Shown one piece after another: positions 8,816 through 16,385 of a stretch of DNA of 64,000 nucleotides. A program made the position numbers and the translations under genes. Source of the DNA: Deinococcus arboris (GTDB lineage: Bacteria; Deinococcota; Deinococci; Deinococcales; Deinococcaceae); assembly GCF_009755355.1 (NCBI RefSeq), contig NZ_WQLB01000010.1, positions 62,001 to 126,000 on the forward strand, given 5' to 3'. The notes under the pieces were generated by a model that saw only the letters and a program-made list of their open reading frames with translations, was not told the DNA's origin and did not search any database. The stretch's first letter is position 1; each line of letters opens with the position of its first letter.

Positions 8816-8977
8816 TTAATTGACCGGCAGTACACCTGCGCCAGCGGCCAACGCCGAACGAGGCGTATGGAGCACCAGCCAGAGCACCAGATTGCCCACC
8901 ACCAGAGCAATCACCGTCAGCATCAACCAGACGGGAATGCCACCCGGTGCACCTTCTTTCAGATTCAGAGCTTTCAC
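8816..8977 (-). CDS. Small single-pass membrane protein, hypothetical
   Basis: About 53 residues if the GTG at 8977 is the start. One strong transmembrane segment (VWLMLTVIALVVGNLVLWLV) follows a short charged N-terminus. No family is recognised. The same frame stays open further upstream, so the start is uncertain. It belongs to a patch of orphan small genes. Confidence 0.4.
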   Translation of the reverse strand: MKALNLKEGAPGGIPVWLMLTVIALVVGNLVLWLVLHTPRSALAAGAGVLPVN

Positions 8978-9014
8978 AGCCAGGTGTGCAGGCCTGCACC
9001 TGACGGGTGAGGCG

Positions 9015-9020
9015 TAGGCT
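9015..9020 (+). promoter_or_regulatory. -10 box (TAGGCT) of the 66-residue gene
   Basis: TAGGCT ends 5 bases before the ATG at 9026, matching the leaderless start pattern seen at many other genes here. Confidence 0.4.
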
Positions 9021-9025
9021 AAGGG

Positions 9026-9226
9026 ATGGACACCAATAAGGTCGCCTTTGCCACCGCTGCGCATCTGTTCCGCCTGTACGTGATGGCTTTTAGCGGTATT
9101 GAGTCTGAACAGGCGGCCGTGACCTCGGCGGGCGCAGCCGTCGAGGCTTATCTGGTGGACTGCGGCATGTCGCAACACGAAGCGGCACGGCACCGCGACG
9201 AACTTATGTTGTCGTTCCGAAATTAG
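9026..9226 (+). CDS. Hypothetical protein, 66 residues
   Basis: A small, mainly helical protein beginning MDTNKVAFATA, with a middle region rich in Ala and Glu and a C-terminal charged segment (HEAARHRDELM). A TAGGCT box 5 bases before the ATG supports a real leaderless gene. No family is recognised. Confidence 0.55.
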   Translation: MDTNKVAFATAAHLFRLYVMAFSGIESEQAAVTSAGAAVEAYLVDCGMSQHEAARHRDELMLSFRN

Positions 9227-9255
9227 GCCGCACGCGGGGGGGCCTGCCGCACCCC

Positions 9256-9516
9256 TCACGAACGCGGCAGAAACGACAGGTGCCCTTCAAAGGAACGGAG
9301 GCGCAGGCGGGCGGGGGTCTTCTCACTGAGGGTCCCCTGCATCCACCCAAAGGCGGTGTTGACCTGCACGGCACATTGCCCAGCGTTGGCCGCGCAGGCG
9401 TCTTGGACGGCTTGAAGATCAGAAGCCAGCACGCCAGATAAAGGCCGAATAGGATCAGCAAAGAGTGTCATCCGTTTGGTCGGTGAAATTGCATAAAGGC
9501 CTTCGAGTCTCAACAT
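9256..9516 (-). CDS. Hypothetical protein, 86 residues
   Basis: A small soluble protein with two cysteines (DACAANAGQC). The ATG at 9516 lies 6 bases after TATGCT (9523-9528), a typical leaderless start here. It converges with the 66-residue gene. No family is recognised. Confidence 0.5.
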   Translation of the reverse strand: MLRLEGLYAISPTKRMTLFADPIRPLSGVLASDLQAVQDACAANAGQCAVQVNTAFGWMQGTLSEKTPARLRLRSFEGHLSFLPRS

Positions 9517-9522
9517 CAGAAC

Positions 9523-9528
9523 AGCATA
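9523..9528 (-). promoter_or_regulatory. -10 box (TATGCT) of the 86-residue gene
   Basis: It lies 6 bases upstream of the ATG at 9516 and within an AT-rich stretch of about 130 bp. Confidence 0.4.
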
Positions 9529-9697
9529 GTTTATTTATGAAGTGTCAACTGCATGGGCAGAACTATTAGATCTCAAAAAACACGCCGATCAAATGAAGTT
9601 GAGAGAAGGATTTTTTCTTGCCATCAGAACATCATGAGGGTCAGATAGACTGTAAAAGTTCGGGCTTCATTTGGAGCTCTGGCAAAGCGAGGCAGTC

Positions 9698-9931
9698 ATG
9701 AGCAGTTTTTCTTTCCTGGCCCTGTCCTGGGTGCCGGGCACGATGGACCGTGTGCAGTTCACGACCGCAGGGCGCCGGTATACCGTGCTCTTGCGGCATA
9801 TTGAACAGACCACGGTGCACGCCGTATCGGACCTGTACCTCAAAGGCCGAGTCATTCTTCAGGTGAGTGCCGAGCATCACGCTCAGCTGATGAGCACCCT
9901 GGCGCTGCAGGTTCGCGCCGTGCCCGCCTGA
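9698..9931 (+). CDS. Hypothetical protein, 77 residues
   Basis: Begins MSSFSFLALSW, then alternating hydrophobic strands (RRYTVLLRHIEQTT, GRVILQVSAEH) that suggest a small beta-rich fold. An in-frame alternative start lies 27 bases upstream. Neither has a strong ribosome-binding site. No family is recognised. Confidence 0.45.
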   Translation: MSSFSFLALSWVPGTMDRVQFTTAGRRYTVLLRHIEQTTVHAVSDLYLKGRVILQVSAEHHAQLMSTLALQVRAVPA

Positions 9932-10037
9932 GTTCATTTCCTCTCTGTGTGGCCGCTGTCTGAAGCGTGGCCCAGCGGTGTCGAGCGCGCCACGGCTCGT
10001 TCCAATTCTTCTCCTGCGGTCCTGTCACACTGCACAG

Positions 10038-10286
10038 ATGACGTGCCGAACAGACATCCTTGCCGTGGCCCGCGACCTGGCTGCCGGGCATCCGGAGGGC
10101 ACGTTTTCAATGCAGGACATTGTGCAGGCCTTGCGCGCACAACAGACCACCCACACCGACGCACAGATCCGGCGACATGTCAGAGCGATCATGTGTGCCA
10201 ACAGCACTGAAAAGGGTGCCGGGCAGTTTCCGGATTTGGAATGGGTGGCCCGCGGCCGATTTAGATTGTTGGAACAACCGGTGTAA
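10038..10286 (+). CDS. DUF7669-like small protein
   Basis: 82 residues beginning MTCRTDILAVARDLA. The pattern HPEGTFSMQDIVQAL, then RRHVRAIMCANS, then FPDLEWVARGRFRL fits the small winged-helix-like domain I know as DUF7669, whose members end in a GRGRYRL-type motif. A DNA-associated role is possible but unproven. A 7-bp stem follows the stop codon. The family name is from memory and should be checked. Confidence 0.6.
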   Translation: MTCRTDILAVARDLAAGHPEGTFSMQDIVQALRAQQTTHTDAQIRRHVRAIMCANSTEKGAGQFPDLEWVARGRFRLLEQPV

Positions 10287-10299
10287 TGACCTCACTTTG

Positions 10300-10320
10300 G
10301 GCGGCGACACTGGCCGCCCA
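10300..10320 (+). terminator. Hairpin after the DUF7669-like gene
   Basis: GGGCGGC (10300-10306) pairs with GCCGCCC (10314-10320) across a 7-base loop, 14 bases after the stop codon. The following sequence is moderately T-rich (ATGTTCTCTT), so this is a plausible but not ideal intrinsic terminator. Confidence 0.45.
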
Positions 10321-10539
10321 TGTTCTCTTGCAGTGGCCCTCTGCTGAAGGGCTGAGTTGGCACAAAGACTCAGGACCTGGTGACTTTCCCACCCGTCCAG
10401 ATGCAGTCTGGGCAGGCTCCGAATCGAAACAGTGGCTCTAACGCCTTGCTGATCATGTCTCTGTCTTCCCTGCGCACCCTTCGCCTCAGTAACGGCTGAT
10501 TCCACCACCAGCCGAATGAAGTGCGGCTAAGATGACGCC

Positions 10540-10562
10540 GGGCCGACCTGTTTTGTTGGCCT
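10540..10562 (+). promoter_or_regulatory. Leader hairpin upstream of queF
   Basis: GGGCCGAC (10540-10547) can pair with GTTGGCCT (10555-10562), using two G-U pairs, around the loop CTGTTTT. It ends about 18 bases before the GAGGAG of queF. It could modulate queF translation. I do not see the consensus of a known preQ1 riboswitch. The rest of the gap (10321-10539) shows nothing I recognise. Confidence 0.3.
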
Positions 10563-10589
10563 GCTGCCACGCGCAGCCAGAGGAGACCT

Positions 10590-11036
10590 ATGACCACCAC
10601 GCTTCACCCTGCCGACGCCCAGACCGGGTTTCAGCGCCGCTACGACGTTCAGGACCTGTCGGCCATTGATGTGGCCATTCTGGACACTTTTCCGCATGTC
10701 CGGGAAGACGACCAGAGCCCGTACCCCGGCCAGCCCATCGAGATCGTGATCTCGACCGACGAGTTCAGCCCCGTGTGTCCCTGGAGCGGCCTGCCCGACT
10801 TTGGCCGACTGGAAATCCGCTACGTCGCTGCCGAGAAGTGCGTCGAGCTCAAGAGCCTCAAGTATTACCTCACCAGCTACCGCTTCGTGGGCATCTACCA
10901 CGAACACGCCACGCGCCGCGTGCTGGCCGACCTGGTGCGGCTGCTGGAGCCGGTCCGCATGACCATCACCTGCGACTATGGCGTGCGGGGCGGCATCAAC
11001 ACCGTGGTCAAGGCCGAGTACACGCGGGCTGACTGA
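10590..11036 (+). CDS. queF: NADPH-dependent 7-cyano-7-deazaguanine (preQ0) reductase
   Basis: 148 residues, the short (type I) QueF form. FSPVCPWSGLPDFG carries the catalytic Cys that forms a thioimide with preQ0. ELKSLKYYLTSYRF is the family motif next to the substrate-binding site. It reduces preQ0 to preQ1 in queuosine synthesis. GAGGAG precedes the ATG. It is first of the queF-queD-queE-queC series, with queD starting 3 bases after its stop. Confidence 0.96.
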   Translation: MTTTLHPADAQTGFQRRYDVQDLSAIDVAILDTFPHVREDDQSPYPGQPIEIVISTDEFSPVCPWSGLPDFGRLEIRYVAAEKCVELKSLKYYLTSYRFVGIYHEHATRRVLADLVRLLEPVRMTITCDYGVRGGINTVVKAEYTRAD

Positions 11037-11038
11037 GC

Positions 11039-11443
11039 ATGCCCTGGCAACTCAACACGGAGTTCACCTTTGACTCCGCGCACGTCATCACGGGCTACGA
11101 CGGGCCGTGTGGCCGCCTCCACGGGCACACCTACCGGGTGCGCCTGGAGCTGAGCGCCGACCGTCTGCGCTCCAGCGCCCATGTGCGGCGCGCCATTATG
11201 GTGGCCGACTTCAAGACCCTCAAGTGGGCCAAAAAAGATGTCCAGGCGGGCGGGCTTGACCACGCCTACCTGAACGACCTGCTAGGGGACGACACCACCG
11301 CCGAAGTCATCGCGGCCCACATTCACGGCGAAACGCTGCGGCGAGTCCGGGACACCCTGGACCCCGGCGACCAGGGCCAGGACCTGTGCCTTAAGGTCAT
11401 TCTCTGGGAAACGCCCGATTCCAATTGCGAGTACTGGGAATGA
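11039..11443 (+). CDS. queD: 6-carboxy-5,6,7,8-tetrahydropterin synthase
   Basis: 134 residues of the PTPS/QueD family. Zinc-binding histidines appear in DSAHVITG and in GRLHGHTY, with the catalytic Cys in GPCGRLHG. The product is 6-carboxy-tetrahydropterin, the substrate of QueE. The stop overlaps the queE start by 4 bases (ATGA), which indicates translational coupling. Confidence 0.95.
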   Translation: MPWQLNTEFTFDSAHVITGYDGPCGRLHGHTYRVRLELSADRLRSSAHVRRAIMVADFKTLKWAKKDVQAGGLDHAYLNDLLGDDTTAEVIAAHIHGETLRRVRDTLDPGDQGQDLCLKVILWETPDSNCEYWE

Positions 11444-12132
11444 AATACCCGGTGTACGAACGGTTTTACACCTGGCAGGGCGAGGGGGTGCATCTGGGCC
11501 GGGCGGCGTACTTTATCCGCCTGTACGGCTGCCCCCAGGCCTGCCCGTGGTGCGACAGCGCCGGCACCTGGCACCGGGATTACCGGCCGGACTCGGTGCC
11601 GCTGCTCTCGGCGCAGGAGCTGAGCGAGGCTGTCCAGCAAGAAGCGCCGCAGGGTGCCTTCGTGGTCCTGACGGGGGGCGAGCCTATCTTGTTTGACCTG
11701 GCCCCACTCGTGACCCTGTTGCATGCCCAGGGCCGCCGCGTCCACCTGGAAACCAGCGGCATTGCTCCTCTGCGCGGCGCGGTGGACTGGGTCACCCTCA
11801 GCCCCAAGCCGTTTGGCCAGCCGCCTCTGCCCGAGGTGGTGGCCCAGGCCACCGAAGTCAAAATTATCGTTCACGAGCCGGACGACATTGCAGCCGGCCT
11901 GGCGACATTGGAGGGCCTGCCGACCGACGCGCCCATCTGGCTGCACCCGGAATGGAGTAAGGCCCGCGACCGAGACGCTGGCGTGCTGAATGCCATCACC
12001 CAGGCGGTCAAAGCCGATCCCCGGCTGCGGGCGGGCTACCAACTACACAAGCTGTACCGCCCCGATGAACTGGACCCCCACAGCGACAAGCGCCTAATTC
12101 CGCTGGGCGGCCAGGTCGCCCTGGGGTACTGA
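11440..12132 (+). CDS. queE: 7-carboxy-7-deazaguanine synthase (radical SAM)
   Basis: 230 residues. YGCPQACPWCDS gives the CX3CX2C radical-SAM cluster motif, and LTGGEPILF is the SAM-contacting GGE motif. It converts the QueD product to CDG. The ATG at 11440 is chosen because it overlaps the queD stop; a start 15 bases upstream is also in frame but inside queD. Downstream is a 97-bp gap before queC. Confidence 0.95.
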   Translation: MKYPVYERFYTWQGEGVHLGRAAYFIRLYGCPQACPWCDSAGTWHRDYRPDSVPLLSAQELSEAVQQEAPQGAFVVLTGGEPILFDLAPLVTLLHAQGRRVHLETSGIAPLRGAVDWVTLSPKPFGQPPLPEVVAQATEVKIIVHEPDDIAAGLATLEGLPTDAPIWLHPEWSKARDRDAGVLNAITQAVKADPRLRAGYQLHKLYRPDELDPHSDKRLIPLGGQVALGY

Positions 12133-12229
12133 TCTGGACTGCACTACATGTCCGTGAGCCTACGGTTGTCCCTTCTTCCTCCTGCCGGAGTTCACCGTTT
12201 TCGCTACCAATTCAACCGGAGTTCGCATC

Positions 12230-12931
12230 ATGCCTGAACGCGCCGTTGTTCTTCTGTCGGGTGGGCTGGACTCCAGCACCGTGCTGGGGCTGGCCACCCG
12301 CGCGGGCCTGGCCTGCACCGCCCTGTCGTTCCGCTACGGCCAGCGCCACACCATCGAGCTGGAGCGGGCCAGCCAGATTGCCGCCCACTTTGGGGCCAGC
12401 CACCGCGTCGTGGACATCAATATCGGGGCTTTTGGCGGCAGCGCCCTGACCGATGAGACCATGGCTGTTCCGACCGGAGGCACCTCGGCCGAGATCATTC
12501 CGCCGACCTACGTGCCGGGCCGCAACACGGTCTTCATTGCGATTGGACTGAGCCTGGCCGAAGCCATCGGCGCCTCCACCCTGCACCTAGGCATCAATGC
12601 CGTGGACTACAGCGGCTACCCCGACTGCCGGCCCGAATACCTGGCAGCGTATCAGCGCCTGGCCGACCTGGCGACCAAAGCAGGGATTGAAGGCCACGGG
12701 GCGCAGCTGGTGGCGCCCCTTCAGCACCTGACCAAAGCCGACATCGTGCGCGAGGCCCTGGCGGTGGACGTGCCAGTGAACGTCACCTGGTCGTGTTATC
12801 AGGGCGGGCAGGAACCCTGCGGCGAGTGCGATTCGTGCCGGATTCGGGACGAGGCGGCGGTCGCAGCTGGACACCCGGAACTGGCCACCCCCATGGGCCG
12901 CGCCCGCCTAGGGTTGACCAGCCTGTCTTGA
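12230..12931 (+). CDS. queC: 7-cyano-7-deazaguanine synthase
   Basis: 233 residues. The PP-loop [12 protein letters not shown] at residues 10-21 binds ATP. Near the C-terminus the zinc-site cysteines lie in [16 protein letters not shown] and the adjoining region. It converts CDG to preQ0 with ammonia and ATP, feeding QueF. The gene order, with the reductase first and QueC last, puts the full GTP-to-preQ1 branch here except for FolE. Confidence 0.96.
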   Translation: MPERAVVLLSGGLDSSTVLGLATRAGLACTALSFRYGQRHTIELERASQIAAHFGASHRVVDINIGAFGGSALTDETMAVPTGGTSAEIIPPTYVPGRNTVFIAIGLSLAEAIGASTLHLGINAVDYSGYPDCRPEYLAAYQRLADLATKAGIEGHGAQLVAPLQHLTKADIVREALAVDVPVNVTWSCYQGGQEPCGECDSCRIRDEAAVAAGHPELATPMGRARLGLTSLS

Positions 12932-12975
12932 CCGCCCTCTCACGGCCCCGCCAGCCTGGCAGCGCATCCTGGAGC

Positions 12976-13200
12976 ATGACCCAGAACAGTGAAGATCCCA
13001 GTGTGGGCACCGGGCTGACCGACCAGCAGGCCACCGACCTGAACGCCAACCCCGGCCGGGGCGCCCGCCACGAACCCGGCGCGGGTGAGGACCCGGATGA
13101 GGGCGCCGAGGCCCTGGAGCCGAACGCCACCCAGGACCGCCTGGAAGGGAACGACGAGGACGGCAGCCAGGCCCAGGACGGCCGCAAAGACGCGGGCTAA
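12976..13200 (+). CDS. Acidic low-complexity protein, 74 residues
   Basis: Begins MTQNSEDPSVGTG and is rich in Asp, Glu, Gly, Asn and Gln with almost no hydrophobic residues, so it should be intrinsically disordered. GGAG precedes the ATG. It lies 44 bp after queC and ends at a bidirectional terminator shared with another acidic small protein on the other strand. No family is recognised. Confidence 0.55.
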   Translation: MTQNSEDPSVGTGLTDQQATDLNANPGRGARHEPGAGEDPDEGAEALEPNATQDRLEGNDEDGSQAQDGRKDAG

Positions 13201-13214
13201 GAATCAATGAGCAG

Positions 13215-13240
13215 GGCCCACCCATTAATCCGGGTGGGCC
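13215..13240. terminator. Bidirectional terminator
   Basis: GGCCCACCC (13215-13223) pairs with GGGTGGGCC (13232-13240) around an 8-base loop. It sits between the convergent ends of the genes at 12976-13200 and 13253-13423 and has only short T-runs on either side. Confidence 0.7.
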
Positions 13241-13252
13241 TTGCTCCTGCAC

Positions 13253-13423
13253 TCAGCTGTGGCCGGGGTCGCTGTCGTCGCTGGGACGGCCGTGGGTGCC
13301 GTCCTCAGCCTCTGCCGGCTTGGGCTGCTGCAGCGGCTGGTCGGCCTGGGCCGGGGTTTCCGTCGGCTCGGTGCTGGGGGTGTCGGTATCGCTGACGGGC
13401 GTTTCGGGTGTTGGGTCGGTCAT
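13253..13423 (-). CDS. Acidic Thr/Pro-rich protein, 56 residues
   Basis: Translated by hand: ATG at 13423 with AGGAGG upstream. It begins MTDPTPETPVSDTDTPS and continues rich in Thr, Pro, Asp, Glu and Gln, ending DDSDPGHS. It has no hydrophobic core and is probably disordered. Its composition echoes the acidic protein across the shared terminator, but they do not look like simple duplicates. Function unknown. Confidence 0.6.
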   Translation of the reverse strand: MTDPTPETPVSDTDTPSTEPTETPAQADQPLQQPKPAEAEDGTHGRPSDDSDPGHS

Positions 13424-13605
13424 GGGGGCCTCCTGAGGATTGGAACCCCTTGAGCATGCCTGGCGCCACCCTCACCTGCCCCCAGACAACCTAAAGCGGC
13501 CTTGAGATCCATTAGGTGCGGTGTCAACGCACCCTGACACGCTTCTCCTCTGCTGCTTACATTGCCGCGTTACAGTGGCCTGAGTCGCCCCCAGCGGGCT
13601 GACTT

Positions 13606-13648
13606 CCGGACGAGAGACCCGCCGTACCCGGTCAGGACAAGACGGCGC
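13606..13648 (+). promoter_or_regulatory. Guanidine-III (ykkC-III) riboswitch
   Basis: CCGGACGAG, then GCCGTACCCGGTCAGGAC, then AAGACGGCGC: these blocks match the guanidine-III consensus as I know it. The 5' CCGG can pair with CCGG in the middle, and GCCGT with ACGGC at the 3' end, giving the pseudoknot. The element ends 9 bases before the GGAGG of the SMR exporter gene, so control of translation by guanidinium is expected. Confidence 0.92.
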
Positions 13649-13671
13649 TGGCACACTGGAGGTGTCACGGT

Positions 13672-13992
13672 ATGGCATGGACGCTCCTCGTTTTGGCGGG
13701 TCTGCTGGAAGTCGGCTGGGCCATTGGCCTGAAATACACGGAAGGGTTTTCGCGGCCCTTGCCCACGGCACTGACGCTTATGAGCATGGTCGCCAGCCTG
13801 GCCCTGCTGGGCCTGGCCACCAAGACGCTGCCCATCGGTACGGCTTACGGGGTCTGGGTGGGGATCGGCGCGGTGGGTGCGGGCATCCTCGGCATCGTGC
13901 TGTTTCACGAACCAGCCACGGCGGCCCGCATGGGCTTCATGGCGCTGATGCTGGTGGCCATCATCGGTCTAAAAGTGACCAGCGGGCACTGA
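13672..13992 (+). CDS. gdx: Guanidinium exporter, SMR family (Gdx/SugE)
   Basis: 106 residues with four transmembrane helices. The membrane-embedded Glu is in AGLLEVGWAIGLKY (residue 13), the SMR proton/substrate site. The motif K-Y-T-E-G-F and the sequence GTAYGVWVGIGAVGA fit the Gdx/SugE branch rather than the EmrE multidrug branch. The guanidine-III riboswitch just upstream independently supports guanidinium as substrate. A stand-alone gene flanked by a convergent pyrD. Confidence 0.94.
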   Translation: MAWTLLVLAGLLEVGWAIGLKYTEGFSRPLPTALTLMSMVASLALLGLATKTLPIGTAYGVWVGIGAVGAGILGIVLFHEPATAARMGFMALMLVAIIGLKVTSGH

Positions 13993-14039
13993 CAGCCGGA
14001 GAGGTCGGGCGTGCTGAGCCCCTGACCTCTCCACCATTC

Positions 14040-15137
14040 TCACTGGGCGTCCACGCCCACCGCGTCTTCGACCGTCCCCAGGCCGTCGCGGCGCAGCAGG
14101 TCAGCCAGGCCCACGTTCAATTCGCGCACCAGGCCGGGGCCACGGTAGATCAGGGCGGAGTACACCTCGATCAGGCTGGCCCCCGCGCGGATCTTGTCGT
14201 AGGCATCCTGGGGGGTGAAGACGCCGCCCACCCCCACGATGGGCACACGCCCCCGCGTCTGGCGAAAGGCGGCGCGCACCAGGGCGGTGGCGCGGGCTGT
14301 CAGGGGGCGACCGCTCAGGCCACCAGGCTCCCGCTGAGCCGGGTGACTCAGGCCGTCGCGGGCCAGGGTGGTATTGCTGACGATCAGGCCTGCGGCTCCC
14401 GCATTCACCACCGCGTCCACACTGGCTTCAAAGTCGGCGGGGTGCAGATCGGGGGCCAGCTTGACCAGAACGGGCGGGGCGCTGAGGGTGCGGACACGCC
14501 CGGCCTCCACCTCTGCCAGCACCTCCCGCACCAGGGCGGCTAGGTCATCTGCCGCTTGCAGGGCGCGCAGCCCCGGCGTATTGGGGCTGCTGACATTGAC
14601 CACGAAGGCGTCGGCCACGTCTTGCAGGGCCGCCACGCAGCGGCGGTAATCCTGAGCGGCGTCCTCGTTGGGCGTCGCCTTGTTCTTGCCGATATTCACC
14701 CAGACCGGCACAGCGCGCGTGCGTAGCGCGCTCAGGCGGGCGTGCAGGGCGGCAGTGCCGGCATTGTTGAAGCCCATGCGGTTAATCAGCGCCTCGTCCT
14801 CTGGCAGGCGGAACAGCCGGGGCCGGTCATTGCCCGCCTGCGGCAGCGGCGTCACGGTGCCGACCTCCAGAAACCCAAAACCCAGCGCGCCGAAAGCCGG
14901 CACCGCCACCCCGTTTTTGTCCAAGCCCGCCGCCAGCCCCACCGGCGAGGCGAAGTGCTGGCCCCACAGCGTCTGCGTGAGGACCTCGCCGCCCGGCACC
15001 GTCAGGGCGCGCGCCGCCTGAGGCCACAGGGGCACCTTCGAGGCCGCCTCTAGGCCCCCCAGCGTCAGGTGGTGGGCGTCTTCGGCGTCCAGGCGGAACA
15101 GGGCAGGCTTCAGCAGCGAACGGTACACGGCCTTCAA
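14040..15137 (-). CDS. pyrD: Dihydroorotate dehydrogenase (quinone), class 2
   Basis: About 365 residues with an N-terminal membrane-associating extension (YRSLLKPALFRLDAEDAHHL) typical of class 2 enzymes. FMN and substrate motifs include GLAAGLDKNG, NRMGFNNAG, NVSSPNTPGLR with the catalytic Ser, and SNTTL. It makes orotate and passes electrons to menaquinone. I place the start at a TTG (15135-15137) whose bases overlap the TGA of the upstream MFS gene (TTGA); a GTG three codons later is the alternative. It therefore seems coupled to the transporter. Confidence 0.9.
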   Translation of the reverse strand: MKAVYRSLLKPALFRLDAEDAHHLTLGGLEAASKVPLWPQAARALTVPGGEVLTQTLWGQHFASPVGLAAGLDKNGVAVPAFGALGFGFLEVGTVTPLPQAGNDRPRLFRLPEDEALINRMGFNNAGTAALHARLSALRTRAVPVWVNIGKNKATPNEDAAQDYRRCVAALQDVADAFVVNVSSPNTPGLRALQAADDLAALVREVLAEVEAGRVRTLSAPPVLVKLAPDLHPADFEASVDAVVNAGAAGLIVSNTTLARDGLSHPAQREPGGLSGRPLTARATALVRAAFRQTRGRVPIVGVGGVFTPQDAYDKIRAGASLIEVYSALIYRGPGLVRELNVGLADLLRRDGLGTVEDAVGVDAQ

Positions 15138-16354
15138 GATACGGGGGCGGCCGCCCGGCCTGTCCGGCCCAGCAGGCGCAGGGCCGCCAGGCCCACCAGC
15201 ACCTGAATCACCCCTTGCAGGCAGATGACGGCCAGAATGCCCTGCGGCCCACGCGCCAGACTGGCGAGCCCTGTGCCCAGCAGCACCCCGGCGGCCATCA
15301 GGTGACCGGCCAGGCCGAAGACCCGGCCCAGCGCGGCGTCCGGGGTCAGGCGCTGCACCAGGGTGGTCCAGCCCGCGCCGGTGGCGGCGGCCGGCAGCCC
15401 CACCAGCGCCATCACCAGCAGCGGCGGCCACACCTGCGGGGTGAGCAGCGGCAGGCAGAAGACCGCCAGGTCGCCCAGGCCCAGCCCCAGACTGCCCGCC
15501 ACCAGCAAGGCCTCGGGGCGAAGATGCGCGGCGAACCGGGCCACCAGCGCGCCGCCCACCAGGCCCCCCACCGCCTGCACACTCAGCAGCCAGCCGTAGG
15601 TGCGGGCGTCACCGTGCATGACCTCGGCCACAAAGGGGGCAATCAGGGGGCCAAACACACCCTCTCCCAGCGCCGACAGGCCCGCCAGCCCCACGAGGAG
15701 GCGCAGTGGCGGCGAGCCGCGCACGGTGTGCCAGCCGGCCACAAACGCGGCCCGCAGCCGCGTCTGGGCGGCCTCCGGCGCGGCGGGCATGCGCGGCACC
15801 CCCAGCAGCAGCGCCGCCGCCAGCAGGAACGACAGCAGGTCGGCCAGCACGGCGGCCCGCAGCCCCAGCGCCGCCAGCAGCGCGCCGCCCAGGGCCGGGC
15901 CTGCCAGCCGCGCCAGATTGTTGTTCAGGGCATTCAGGGCGTTGGCGCGGGCCAGCTGGTCGGCGGGCACCAGCGTTGGCAGCAGCGCGCCCTCGGCCGG
16001 GCCCACCGGCAGCGTCACGAGCGCCAGGAGCGCAGACGACAGGGCGGCCGCCCACAGCGGCGGCAGGTCGCCCCCGCCCACCAGCAGCGGCAGCAGCGCC
16101 AGGGCCGCCAGCAAGTTGCTGGCCAGCAGCACGTCGCGCCGGGGCCAGCGGTCAGCCAGCACCCCGCCCAGCGAGCCCAGCAGCACCCGAGGCAGGGTGC
16201 CGGCCAGAAACATCAGCGTTGCGGCGGGCACCGAGCGGGTCTCCAGATACACCTGCGCCGGCAGGGCCGCCGCCAGGAGCCAGTTGCCGGTCATGCTGAT
16301 CAGGCCGGCCCACCACAGCCGGGCAAAGGGACCAGAGAGGATCAAGGTGAACAT
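15134..16354 (-). CDS. MFS transporter (MFS_3 / enterobactin-exporter-like)
   Basis: 406 residues with about 12 hydrophobic segments. The loop-2 motif GGVLADRWPRRDVLL and NALNALNNNLARLAGPALGG are typical of the MFS_3 subfamily. The substrate is unknown. It is divergent from an ArsR-like regulator (31-bp gap), which probably controls it, and coupled to pyrD downstream by a 4-base overlap. Confidence 0.87.
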   Translation of the reverse strand: MFTLILSGPFARLWWAGLISMTGNWLLAAALPAQVYLETRSVPAATLMFLAGTLPRVLLGSLGGVLADRWPRRDVLLASNLLAALALLPLLVGGGDLPPLWAAALSSALLALVTLPVGPAEGALLPTLVPADQLARANALNALNNNLARLAGPALGGALLAALGLRAAVLADLLSFLLAAALLLGVPRMPAAPEAAQTRLRAAFVAGWHTVRGSPPLRLLVGLAGLSALGEGVFGPLIAPFVAEVMHGDARTYGWLLSVQAVGGLVGGALVARFAAHLRPEALLVAGSLGLGLGDLAVFCLPLLTPQVWPPLLVMALVGLPAAATGAGWTTLVQRLTPDAALGRVFGLAGHLMAAGVLLGTGLASLARGPQGILAVICLQGVIQVLVGLAALRLLGRTGRAAAPVS

Positions 16355-16372
16355 GCCCCGCAGCGTGCGAGC

Positions 16373-16378
16373 TACCCT
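16373..16378 (+). promoter_or_regulatory. -10 box (TACCCT) of the ArsR-like regulator
   Basis: It ends 7 bases before the ATG at 16386, which suggests a leaderless mRNA. The box lies inside the short divergent gap to the MFS gene. Confidence 0.5.
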
Positions 16379-16385
16379 CTGACCA

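Noticed and set aside
10321..10589. preQ1 riboswitch upstream of queF
   Set aside because: The que genes made me look for one, but I do not find a consensus matching class I, II or III; only a hairpin is reported.
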